DNA of 64,000 nt from Pseudomonas sp. CHM02 (GTDB taxonomy: Bacteria > Pseudomonadota > Gammaproteobacteria > Pseudomonadales > Pseudomonadaceae), in contig NZ_JFCA01000023.1 of NCBI RefSeq assembly GCF_000612585.1, positions 49,087-113,086 of the forward strand, in the 5' to 3' direction. A model generated the notes under the pieces. The model ran no database searches and was not told where the DNA came from. It was given only the letters and a program-made list of their open reading frames with translations. A program made the translations under genes and the position numbers. Of the stretch, positions 44,091-52,315 are shown piece by piece; the first letter of the stretch is position 1; each line of letters starts with the position of its first letter.

Positions 44091-45242
44091 ATGCAGCCAC
44101 CTTCTCCGTTTCCCATTTTCCCGCGGTACGAGCAGTACTTGGCTGAGGGGGCGGCCTTCCCTTCCAACGTGAATGTGCGCACCAGGCTTGAAGCGCTGGA
44201 AAGCGCATGCGAGGCATTTGAGTGCTGCAGATACGCTTCGATGTTCTTGCAATCGAAGATGCTCGAACAAATCGATTTCGGGGCCGCGAACTATGCTCAG
44301 TACACCCCAAGCCTGGACAAGCTGCTGAATTGGAGCTTTAACCTGGGGAGAAAATCAGTTTTCGATTGGAACGATGGCGACCTTAAGGTGTATGTCGACT
44401 TTCTAGTCGACCCCCCGGCAAATTGGATTGCACCGAAACGATATCCTCGGTTTATCACGGACAACACAACCGTGCCGGCCCACTGGAAACTCCATTCGAG
44501 CTGGCGCCCTTTTGTTCGAACTGGGAGCGCGCCAACGGATACGCCGGTCTACAGAACCATTGTCCGTGGCTACCAGATACTGAGGGAATTTCTCAACTAT
44601 ATAGAATTGCACCCTCCACGCAATCGTAGCAGCTACACAGCACCGATCACCGTTGATATCCCGCCATTAGCCGACGTTCTGGCGCTGCAGTATGTACAAC
44701 CGAATCGTCTTGATGCGTCGGAAAACCTGAAAGACCAGGAGATGGACTGGGTCTTCGACCAAGTCGCCAAGCTTGCGAAGGACGATGACGAGCGAGAGGT
44801 GATGTTGATCTCTCTGGCCAATGCGAGATTCACGAACATCCCTTTTCGCTCTTTGACCCGGGAGCGAGATAACGTTGGATACCTGAGTCAGTTTCAACGG
44901 CGGGGAGATGGGTCTTGGGTATTTGTCGAACGATCGGGCAAGAAGAACGCACTGATTCGAACGCTGGAAGGCGAGTTTACCCATCACCTGGAACGGTACC
45001 TGCGTCACCTGAAAATCAAACCCAGAGCCCCGCTACCGGATACCGATATATTGACCAGACGCAAAGCTCATCGAGGCTTTAGCCATGACCGAATCATGAA
45101 TTGGCTGGAACAATACCGTGTGGCCATGGTTGAGATCATTCTAGAGAGCGAAAACGCCAATCTTCTCCCTAGCGCTTCAAAGATTGCCACTCTCACGCTC
45201 TCCTCGATACGCAGGTCCGCCAGGGCGAACGCTCAGGGATGA
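44091..45242 (+). CDS. Integrase-like protein, probably C-terminally truncated
   Basis: A 383-residue protein, ATG 44091 with GGAG five to six bases upstream. The layout recalls large tyrosine recombinases of Pseudomonas islands: N-terminal core-binding region (about 40-210), then ISLANARFTNIPFRSLTRERD near 245, which would hold the first catalytic Arg, GKKNALIRTL for the beta-strand Lys region, and LSSIRRSARANAQG at the very end where the His-x-x-Arg box belongs. The His/Trp and Tyr nucleophile segment is missing, so it is probably inactive. The last 50 bases overlap a minus-strand pseudogene, suggesting a rearrangement junction. Recombinase identity is moderately sure. Confidence 0.6.
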   Translation: MQPPSPFPIFPRYEQYLAEGAAFPSNVNVRTRLEALESACEAFECCRYASMFLQSKMLEQIDFGAANYAQYTPSLDKLLNWSFNLGRKSVFDWNDGDLKVYVDFLVDPPANWIAPKRYPRFITDNTTVPAHWKLHSSWRPFVRTGSAPTDTPVYRTIVRGYQILREFLNYIELHPPRNRSSYTAPITVDIPPLADVLALQYVQPNRLDASENLKDQEMDWVFDQVAKLAKDDDEREVMLISLANARFTNIPFRSLTRERDNVGYLSQFQRRGDGSWVFVERSGKKNALIRTLEGEFTHHLERYLRHLKIKPRAPLPDTDILTRRKAHRGFSHDRIMNWLEQYRVAMVEIILESENANLLPSASKIATLTLSSIRRSARANAQG

Positions 45243-46265
45243 TCAGTAAACTCCTGCACATCTGCGTTTGTGCCTGGTAAGTAGTGTGTGGTGACCACGC
45301 CACCACCGAAGCATACTCCAGCGGAATATCGTCAGCCCCCAGCGCGCGAATTCTGATCAGAGCCGCCACTACCTTCTGAAGTACAACAACACCACTTCCA
45401 TACATGAGCATGGCTTCGGCAGTCAGGATGACGTCCGCGTAGTTGCTTGAGCTTAGCGAAGCTGCATCTGCGGCGTCCTCATCCATCAGAGCCCGTCAGC
45501 CCCGTAGCGGTACTCGCCTCCTCCTGAGACCTTGACCACCAACTGCATCGACTTCTCATCAAACCCAATATGCTCAAAGGCACGCTGCGGCTTCACGGCG
45601 AAAAGCTCCACGCCTTCTTTGAGGTCATACAGAGCGAGCTTACGCCCATCCTCAGTAGGGCTGTTTGCGGTGAGGCAGTACGCCAGGTGGCCATTGCGAG
45701 AAATCCCACTCTGCAGAATATTTGCGGTCAGCACCTTGGTAATTATCGGTAGCCCCTGAGAAGTGAAGACGTGAAATGTGCCGGACAGTGTGCTCCCGAA
45801 GTGCCAGTCTTCCAGGCAGAAGCTGCCGTTGTCCGCGACTGCGCCGTTGTTCGGACGGGGCATACGGGCATCAAATCACGATGGCGTTGTTGATGAGGTC
45901 GACCAGGATGTACCTACTCTCGCCCTCCTCTCGATGTCCGCCGCGTCGACCATCGGGCGTAGCGTCATTCCAGGACACCGCCCATGATTTTCTCCGCGCG
46001 TGCTTGCACAGCCCGTGGTAATCATTCGAGGGTGAAGAAAGAAATCCGCCCGCAATCTCAAAGCTCTTATCTGCGTGGGCCTTAGCGGGCTTATGGTCGC
46101 TGGGCTTATGCATGCGGAACAGCCAATCGAAAATACCATCAAGTTTTCTCCATCAGTCCAAGCACCTAACCGCAGAGGAGCTCTGATTAGCGCCATCCCC
46201 CGTAGTATGGTCGTCTGCATGTCCGCCTCGTGCCCCACCAGATGTGGGCTAAGCACCCGGTTCAA
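45193..46265 (-). pseudogene. WD-like beta-propeller protein gene broken by three frameshifts
   Basis: Four minus-strand segments in changing frames join into one plausible protein. The first starts near 46265 with IRAPLRLGAWTDGE. The second continues KLDGIFDWLFRMHKP and YILVDLINNAIV, shifting at an AAAA run near 46150. The third begins FDARMPRPNNGAVADNG and runs to GEYRYGADG, shifting at a TTT near 45868. The fourth begins MDEDAADAA and contains SSSNYADVILTAEAML, shifting at 45484-45488. Alternating strand patterns (GTFHVFTSQG, HLAYCLTANSP, KLALYDLKEGVELF) suggest a beta-propeller. The family is not named. The small ATGA-overlapping frames could be mistaken for a two-gene operon. Confidence 0.55.
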
Positions 46266-46315
46266 CGGGACTGCAGAATGCTATCTTAACCACCTGTCAT
46301 GGAGTAGGTGCCCGA

Positions 46316-48586
46316 GTGAACGACTACGACTTTTCGCGTCTGAACGACAAAGAGTTCGAGGTACTGTGTACTGATCTGATAGGCGCCGACAACGGCGTCC
46401 GGTTTGAACGGTTCAAGCCTGGTCGCGACGGTGGCGTCGATGGCAGATATTTCACGCGAAGTGGCACTGAATGGATCTTGCAGGCCAAGCATCGCCCGGG
46501 CACACCTTTGCCTCAACTAGTCACCCACCTACGCAACTCTGAGGCGCCAAAGGTCATTGCGCTCAACCCCGAGCGCTACATTCTAGTCGTCTCGCATTCG
46601 CTTACGAGGTTGAATAAACAGGAACTGGCCGACTCTTTGGATAGCCAGGCGTCTTGTCCTATTGAGGTCTATGGCCGCGAGGATCTGAACGATCTGCTTG
46701 CCACCCATACCCATGTTGAGCGCCGACACTTCAAGCTCTGGATAAGCAGCTCTGCCGTACTCGTTAGCATTTTCAATCATGCAATCAACGGCCGAAGCGA
46801 GGCCATGATGCGTGACATTGTTGAGAAGTCCAAAATCTTCGTCCACACCACTAATTTGGACTCGGCAGTGGACAGGCTCAACAAGCTCGGTACGGTGATC
46901 ATCACCGGCCAAGCGGGCATTGGGAAAACGACTTTGGCTGAGCAACTCATCCTTCTTCACGCCAGCGATGGCTTTGAGCTCGTATGCATCAGTGAGCACA
47001 TTCAAGAGGCTGAGCAAGCGTACTCCCCCGATGAGCGCCAGCTCTTCTATTTCGACGACTTCCTGGGGCGGAACTATCTCGAAGCCTTGTCAGGGCATGA
47101 GGGCAGCCAGATCGTCAATTTCATGAGGCGCGTAGGCCGAGATAAAGCCACCAAGGGATTCGTTCTAACGTCCCGTTCGACGATTCTGAATCAAGGCCGG
47201 ATCCTTAATGACGTCTTTGAACATAACAACGTTCACCGAAACGAGATGGAGATCAGACTTGAGTCGCTTTCAGGCTTGGATAAGGCGCAGATTCTCTACA
47301 ATCACATATGGCATTCAGGGCTTTCCCCGGAACACATCGACGAGTTTTACAATGGAAAGCGCTACCGTAAGATAATCACTCACCGGAACTTCAATCCTCG
47401 GTTGATTCAATTTATTACGGACATTCAGCGACTGGATGATGTGCCAGTGGCAGGATACTGGGCCTACATTCAAGAGCTCCTAGATAACCCCGCAAAAATT
47501 TGGGCGCATCCTTTTGATGCTCAGTTGGATGACTTCGGCCGATTCCTTGTGCTATTGGTGGCCTTCAACGGGCAAAATATCCTCGAGCATGATTTGGCTA
47601 AAGCGTATGCCAGCGGCTTGCTCATGGCGGGACATGCTAATTTTTCGGGCAAGCGTGACTTCCACCACGCCATCCGACACCTGTCGAATTCACTGATCAC
47701 ACGGGTGGTGGTAGGTGATTTCGTCTATTACAAATTGTTCAACCCATCCTTAGGAGATTTCTTACTGCATCGTTACTCGCCGTCACCAGATTCACTTAAA
47801 GGTGTGTTCCAGAGCCTCCGCAACGTTAACGCCCTAGATGTGCTGGTTGACATGTCAGACAACGAATTGATCGCCCGCAAAACAAAGGGCGAACTGCTTC
47901 TCTCGCTCCTGGAACATGAAGAGAAATCGAACTTTCAGGGCGCTGATCCTGAATATCTAGCGAAACTCTATCTGCTAACAGTCTCAGCCCACCCTTCTCT
48001 AGCAGCTCAGCGATCGCACAACCGGAAAGCGGTGAATCTTTTACGGATAAGAAATGTCACCCAAGTAATACTTGAAGGCCCTATCTGCCCAAAATACTTC
48101 AATTGCCTAACGTTGGTTAAAAGAGCTTTTGAAGCAGACCTCATCCCTCTCGATGATCTGGAGATATTCACCCTAAAAGTCCTCAGCGTGGGCGTAGGAG
48201 ATGATGAGTTACCTGCTCTCGGTGAGCTCGTGGCGAAGCTCGAGATAGACAACGTCTTTGAGGCCAGTGAACCATTCTCAGATCTCGCTTATAGCTACAT
48301 CTGCGATGGGCTGGACGATATGTTGCCGGAGGGGGACGTATTCACAAACGGCGATGACTACGACGCAGCGTGTAAAAAGCTGGGGGCTATGATCGAGGAT
48401 AAGTTCGCGAGCTGGCAAATCGCGCCTAGCCGCGCCATGGTCGATGAGATCGTGGATGCGTTCGATGTGCGGGATCGGATGAGAAACTATTTTGACGACT
48501 CAAATTCACACTATACCTCGCGTGCGGCTGAGCCACGTTTGCTTGAGACGATGAGTATTGATGACCTTTTTTCTAGGGATCGGTAA
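46316..48586 (+). CDS. Mrr-type nuclease fused to STAND NTPase (candidate antiphage protein)
   Basis: A 756-residue protein starting at GTG 46316. The N-terminal 110 residues have a restriction-endonuclease fold signature: KEFEVLCTDLIG, then GRDGGVDGRYF (D42) and ILQAKH (Q56, K58), the D-(E/Q)xK nuclease pattern of Mrr-like enzymes. The P-loop NTPase follows with IITGQAGIGKTTLAEQL (K204), Walker B LFYFDDFLG and sensor VLTSRSTIL, as in nSTAND3-type NTPases. The C-terminal 400 residues are helical and probably sense a trigger. This is the architecture of antiviral STAND (Avs-like) proteins, but it is much shorter than the described Avs families. It stands alone, of lower GC, in the island beyond dif. 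The defence role is inferred. Confidence 0.85.
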   Translation: MNDYDFSRLNDKEFEVLCTDLIGADNGVRFERFKPGRDGGVDGRYFTRSGTEWILQAKHRPGTPLPQLVTHLRNSEAPKVIALNPERYILVVSHSLTRLNKQELADSLDSQASCPIEVYGREDLNDLLATHTHVERRHFKLWISSSAVLVSIFNHAINGRSEAMMRDIVEKSKIFVHTTNLDSAVDRLNKLGTVIITGQAGIGKTTLAEQLILLHASDGFELVCISEHIQEAEQAYSPDERQLFYFDDFLGRNYLEALSGHEGSQIVNFMRRVGRDKATKGFVLTSRSTILNQGRILNDVFEHNNVHRNEMEIRLESLSGLDKAQILYNHIWHSGLSPEHIDEFYNGKRYRKIITHRNFNPRLIQFITDIQRLDDVPVAGYWAYIQELLDNPAKIWAHPFDAQLDDFGRFLVLLVAFNGQNILEHDLAKAYASGLLMAGHANFSGKRDFHHAIRHLSNSLITRVVVGDFVYYKLFNPSLGDFLLHRYSPSPDSLKGVFQSLRNVNALDVLVDMSDNELIARKTKGELLLSLLEHEEKSNFQGADPEYLAKLYLLTVSAHPSLAAQRSHNRKAVNLLRIRNVTQVILEGPICPKYFNCLTLVKRAFEADLIPLDDLEIFTLKVLSVGVGDDELPALGELVAKLEIDNVFEASEPFSDLAYSYICDGLDDMLPEGDVFTNGDDYDAACKKLGAMIEDKFASWQIAPSRAMVDEIVDAFDVRDRMRNYFDDSNSHYTSRAAEPRLLETMSIDDLFSRDR

Positions 48587-48745
48587 GCGCTCCAGCTAGT
48601 CGTGGTTCCCGCTTGCTGCTCACTCATCTGGCTCCGCCGGCGAATAGGCTGCAGGGGCGCTACCCCCCCTGCACTCTCAAGCTCCTGCAGCAACCTCAGT
48701 CTCAACAGCGAGCCATGCACGTCCGAAAGCTCGACGCTAGGCCGA

Positions 48746-49567
48746 TCAGCGCAGCCCAAACCCCATCCGTTTCAGCTCCTCGACAAGCTCTTCCCGCCCA
48801 TGCAGGTTTGAAACACTGCGAAGCCGATTGACCACCTGCTCAGACCACCCGGAAGCCTTCATTCCCTCACGCTGGTAAAACGCCCCCAGGCGCTCATCGT
48901 ATTCAGCTACCGCTTCCACATCTGCCGCTGCCGAGTAGGTCTCGTGGTGAAGCACCGCGCCTTGGGGCAGCCGTGGTTTTACCTGCGCCGGTCGCTCGGT
49001 AGATGGATAACCTACGCAGAGACCGAAAACCGGATAGACCTGTGGAGGCAGACCAAGCTCCTTGGCCACGCCTTCAATGTCGTTTCGTATGGCGCCGATG
49101 TACACGCTGCCAAGTCCCAGAGATTCCAGAGCGATCACGGCGTTCTGGGCGGCCAAGGCCGCGTCGATCGTGCCAAGCAACAAGCTCTCCAAGTAGGGCA
49201 CTGCTTCGAGCTCTATACCCTGCAGCTCAGCAACGCGGGTGACCCTAGACAGGTCGGCAAGCCATACAAAGAACAGAGGCGCCTGCCGGATGTAGGCCTG
49301 GTTTCCTGCCAGTGCCGAGAGGCGCGCTTTCCGATCGCTGGCCTGAACGGCGACGACGCTCCAGACCTGCAGGTTTGACGAGGTCGACGCTGATTGTGCC
49401 GCGGCGACCAGGGTCTCTATGGTGCCGTCAGGCAGTGGCTGATCAGTGAAAGCACGAACGCTGCGATGGTCGAGCAACTGATCGATCGTCTCGTTCCAGC
49501 GCTTGAGGGGTGAGATGTCCGCGGCACCATAGCGGGCAGCCAGTTTTGATTGGGCGGTGACTGTCAT
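48746..49567 (-). CDS. Nitroreductase-family NADPH-dependent flavin oxidoreductase (NfsA/FRP-like)
   Basis: ATG 49567 has GGAG seven bases upstream and is preferred to the opening at 49600. The 273-residue protein begins its domain at LLDHRSVRAFTDQPLPDGTI, with FMN-binding SASTSSNLQVWSVV, ALESLGLGSVYIGAIRND and VYPVFGLCVGYPS, the signature of the NfsA/FRP branch. It reduces nitro-compounds, quinones or flavin. The C-terminal REGMKASGWSEQV region is typical for this branch. It stands alone in the accessory region. Confidence 0.9.
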   Translation of the reverse strand: MTVTAQSKLAARYGAADISPLKRWNETIDQLLDHRSVRAFTDQPLPDGTIETLVAAAQSASTSSNLQVWSVVAVQASDRKARLSALAGNQAYIRQAPLFFVWLADLSRVTRVAELQGIELEAVPYLESLLLGTIDAALAAQNAVIALESLGLGSVYIGAIRNDIEGVAKELGLPPQVYPVFGLCVGYPSTERPAQVKPRLPQGAVLHHETYSAAADVEAVAEYDERLGAFYQREGMKASGWSEQVVNRLRSVSNLHGREELVEELKRMGFGLR

Positions 49568-49645
49568 TCGAGATCTCCAAATAGAGCCCGAGGCTACCAA
49601 ATCGCCGGCAGTGCGACACGCTTCCGGCGCAAAGTTTCATATACC

Positions 49646-49996
49646 ATGGGGCCCACACAGTCCCACAAAGGCACGTTTCGATTGTCAGCAAAATCGCTTA
49701 CCGCCCGCGAGGCCTACCAAGTGCTCCGCGACATCGCCTTAGGCGTTCGCACCATGCGCCGCTTGGGTGAGAAGTCATGGACTGAAATGTACAGCGGCAT
49801 GATGACCGTTGAAGCTGATGGCTGGGTCATCACGCTCTACAATGATTGCGAGACGCTGGATTACTGCGATAGCTGCTATTGCCCAGACGGTCGTGCGTAC
49901 ACTTTCGACTCATCGCAGCAATTTGGTACTGACCCTTTAGAGCTTCTTAGCACCTGGGAGCATGCTCAGCTTGAACAGTTGGTCAGCAAGCTTTAG
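49646..49996 (+). CDS. Small conserved Pseudomonas protein (DUF7693-like)
   Basis: A protein of about 116 residues from ATG 49646; a TTG further in (before SAKSLTARE) is another possible start. The body has SLTAREAYQVLRDIALGVR, GMMTVEADGWVITLYNDCE, CDSCYCPDGRAYTFDS and DPLELLSTWEHAQLEQLV. This matches my recollection of a small Pseudomonas family with a Cys-rich centre (CDSCYC) now listed as DUF7693. Function unknown. The upstream nitroreductase gene is divergent. Confidence 0.62.
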   Translation: MGPTQSHKGTFRLSAKSLTAREAYQVLRDIALGVRTMRRLGEKSWTEMYSGMMTVEADGWVITLYNDCETLDYCDSCYCPDGRAYTFDSSQQFGTDPLELLSTWEHAQLEQLVSKL

Positions 49997-50204
49997 CTGG
50001 CCGCCCGACGAGAACAGGGATCGCTGTCGGATGCCCCGACTTTGTCGACGTGTTGGCCCTTCGGGCCCATGAGCGTCCCTGCGCGCTCCGCTTGCTTTGT
50101 TATTTCAGGTCAAGGTTTCGCGGGCAGATATCATTTCATGTGTTGCGGCAACGTTATCTCCACAAGCATCATGAAATAAAACAACAATAATAAAGGCAGC
50201 GCCC

Positions 50205-50645
50205 GTGAACTCTCCGACCATTAAAACCTTCGTCATCGACCCACAGTTGGACGAAACCCCGAATATTCCACAGTCCTGTGACAAGCAGGACAGCCAAGGG
50301 GTATCCATTTTCCAGGCGATGGGTATCTCTTATTCGATCCTAGACAGGATGATTGCGCTCGACGCTGGCTGTGCAAATGCCGCAGCAGAATACTTCGTGA
50401 CCACCCTGATGAAAGACGGTTGGTCATGGGACACCGCGCTTCTGTTGGTGAATGAAGCTGACTGGAAGAGCAGGATGTACCGCGCATGGCACGTTATAAA
50501 CGCTGAGAACCGCGCAGACGCCGTCGCACTCGACTATGAGGTGTACCAGAACTATTGGCCTAATCTTGACTTCTGCGCGCATGGATTCGAAGCTGATTCG
50601 GCATGCTGGATCGCGGATCCTCTGAATGCTCAGAGGGCTAGATAA
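50205..50645 (+). CDS. Hypothetical protein
   Basis: A 146-residue soluble protein from GTG 50205 with AAAGG nine bases upstream. Segments are SCDKQDSQGVSIFQAMGI, GWSWDTALLLVNEADWKS and YEVYQNYWPNLDFCAHGFE. It is mostly helical, acidic and rich in Trp, Tyr and Cys. No domain recognised. Its upstream region (50000-50204) is noncoding and includes a short GGCCC/GGGCC hairpin near 50056. Confidence 0.55.
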   Translation: MNSPTIKTFVIDPQLDETPNIPQSCDKQDSQGVSIFQAMGISYSILDRMIALDAGCANAAAEYFVTTLMKDGWSWDTALLLVNEADWKSRMYRAWHVINAENRADAVALDYEVYQNYWPNLDFCAHGFEADSACWIADPLNAQRAR

Positions 50646-50658
50646 CTTGCTTGGGTAG

Positions 50659-50925
50659 TCACTCTTGCCTCCAGCACTCACGGTTGAGTTCAGGCACCCT
50701 AATTTCCTGGGTTTCACGATCAGGTCGACCGAGATCAGTGGGTGGGATGTGGCCCCGTCGAGTGGCCGTGACTAGAAACCCGTGAGACACATCAGGGGTG
50801 CCGGCCGGATCCACCGGTGCCAGGTGCTGAGCCGGTATACGAAGCTTGCCTGGCAGCTCTTGAAATGTGACCACCTCGAAGTCCTCGCAGGCGTTGCGAA
50901 TATCACGAAGCAGCGCCTCACTCAT
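50659..50925 (-). CDS. Small hypothetical protein
   Basis: An 88-residue frame (LLRDIRNACEDFEVVTFQE, PAGTPDVSHGFLVTATRRG). GGAG is unusually close to ATG 50925, so the start is doubtful. It is read downstream of the HAD gene on the same strand. No family recognised, and it could be noncoding. Confidence 0.4.
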   Translation of the reverse strand: MSEALLRDIRNACEDFEVVTFQELPGKLRIPAQHLAPVDPAGTPDVSHGFLVTATRRGHIPPTDLGRPDRETQEIRVPELNRECWRQE

Positions 50926-50984
50926 TCTCCAGCTGGTTTGGTATCAGCCCTTTCATTGCGCCGTCTGTTGAGTCCCTCAGTCCC

Positions 50985-51647
50985 TCAGTCCCCAAACCCG
51001 CCCTTACGGTGACTGCGTCTTGACTCAATAACCAGTTGCGCAAAGTGAACCAAATCCCGCACGGCTCCCCTGCCCGACCTATCCAGATGAAACCCCAGCA
51101 TCCCAACTGCCCTGGGCCCATCTTGATCGCACTTCAGCGAATCGCCCACCATCGCGATCTGGTCATGCTGATCGCCGAATAGGTGTCCAGGCGACACCTG
51201 CAATGCATTGCAGATGGACTGGTAGATCACAGCGTCCGGCTTCATCGCACCGACCTGATAGCTAAAGGCGTAGCCATCGAGATCAGGAAACGCCTGCAGC
51301 ACCGCAGCCCCATAAGGCTGGCAAAGGTTAGAACATATGCCCACCCGCACGCCCTCTCCGCGCAGCAGCGCCACAGCCTCGACGCCATCGGCGAATGGCC
51401 TGATCGATGCGATTTCGCGAGCTAGATCGTCCTCCAGCTCTTGCAGGCGAGTGGGCGATACCCAAATATCTAATTGATCCGCAGCCTCTTCTAGCGACCA
51501 CGGGTTGCTCATGAGCACCCGCACATCACCAGGGCTCGCCCGGCGGCCAGCTTCCATCCCTTCCTTGAGCAGTTGTCTGAACGGATGAAGCTTGGTTTGG
51601 AGGTTGAGCACGGTGCCAAAGGCGTCGAAGACAACTGCTGAAATCAT
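50985..51647 (-). CDS. HAD-superfamily hydrolase
   Basis: A 220-residue HAD protein. Motif I is VVFDAFGTVLN, with Asp nucleophile D8 and Ala in place of the second Asp, as in haloacid-dehalogenase-type members. Motif II is GICSNLC, motif III lysine is GAMKPDAVIY and motif IV is MVGDSLKCDQDGPRAVGM. The helical cap is between about 20 and 85. Substrates could be small phosphates or haloacids, and motif I favours the DAFGT subgroup rather than phosphoglycolate phosphatase. It is a single gene facing the rulA SOS promoter divergently. Confidence 0.87.
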   Translation of the reverse strand: MISAVVFDAFGTVLNLQTKLHPFRQLLKEGMEAGRRASPGDVRVLMSNPWSLEEAADQLDIWVSPTRLQELEDDLAREIASIRPFADGVEAVALLRGEGVRVGICSNLCQPYGAAVLQAFPDLDGYAFSYQVGAMKPDAVIYQSICNALQVSPGHLFGDQHDQIAMVGDSLKCDQDGPRAVGMLGFHLDRSGRGAVRDLVHFAQLVIESRRSHRKGGFGD

Positions 51648-51848
51648 AGGCTACCTGTTCGGCTAGTCCGTGCGACACGGAGGATACGGCGCGTTTGCGA
51701 CCGTATCACCCCGGTCGAATTTGTCCAGAGCGAGACGGCGGTCGGCATATACATCAGGCAAAACGCCCCCGTCCCCAAACACGCACTCCTGAAAAATCGA
51801 GAAGTCCTGCCGTCGTTCGGATGTGGCCGGTGCCAATTTTACCGTTCA

Positions 51849-51864
51849 CTGTATATCTATCCAG
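51849..51864 (+). promoter_or_regulatory. LexA (SOS) box upstream of rulA
   Basis: CTGTATATCTATCCAG fits the CTG-N10-CAG LexA consensus exactly and ends 20 bases before the rulA start codon. It overlaps the expected promoter, so the operon should be repressed by LexA and induced by DNA damage. Confidence 0.85.
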
Positions 51865-51883
51865 TATCACAAGAAATGCTCCT

Positions 51884-52315
51884 ATGAACCTAATTTCCCT
51901 ACGCCAAATCACTGAATCCGAGCTGCCCACCCTCCTCCAGGTTCTATCAGGTCGCGCCTCGGGCGGCTTTCCTAGCCCTGCGGCCGATCACTACGAAGCC
52001 CCGATCTCCCTGGACGACCTGGTAGACCTCAGAGCCCCGCACGTCTGGCTGGGTGAAACAGAGGGTGACAGCATGTCGCCGGCAGGAATCTTGAATGGTA
52101 CCAAGCTCGTCATCGACAGAGCATGGACGCCTCAGGTTGGGAATGTGGTCGTCGCTTACATCGACAATCAACCGGTGGTCAAACGTCTGGATCGACAGCT
52201 TAATGGTGGCTGGATGCTGAGCTCCGACAATCCCAAGTACCCCCCGATCCGGGGCCTAGAGGAGATCGAAGTCTTTGGAGTGGTGACCTGGAGCTTGACC
52301 CTCCATGTCCCCTAA
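51884..52315 (+). CDS. rulA: UmuD-like SOS protein RulA
   Basis: A 143-residue LexA/UmuD-family self-cleaving protein. The catalytic pair is S63 in TEGDSMSPAG and K100 in QPVVKRLDRQ. The cleavage region reads SGGFPSPAADHYE. The residue before the scissile Gly is Gly (G27-G28), where UmuD has Cys and most relatives Ala or Cys. After RecA-stimulated cleavage the product would join the Y-family polymerase RulB. ATG 51884 is chosen because the frame upstream lacks homology and the LexA box lies between. It overlaps rulB by 11 bases. Confidence 0.9.
   Translation: MNLISLRQITESELPTLLQVLSGRASGGFPSPAADHYEAPISLDDLVDLRAPHVWLGETEGDSMSPAGILNGTKLVIDRAWTPQVGNVVVAYIDNQPVVKRLDRQLNGGWMLSSDNPKYPPIRGLEEIEVFGVVTWSLTLHVP

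Noticed and set aside
50970..51000. Short tandem repeat of CCCTCAGT
   Set aside because: Only two and a half copies at a gene end. Too short to interpret.
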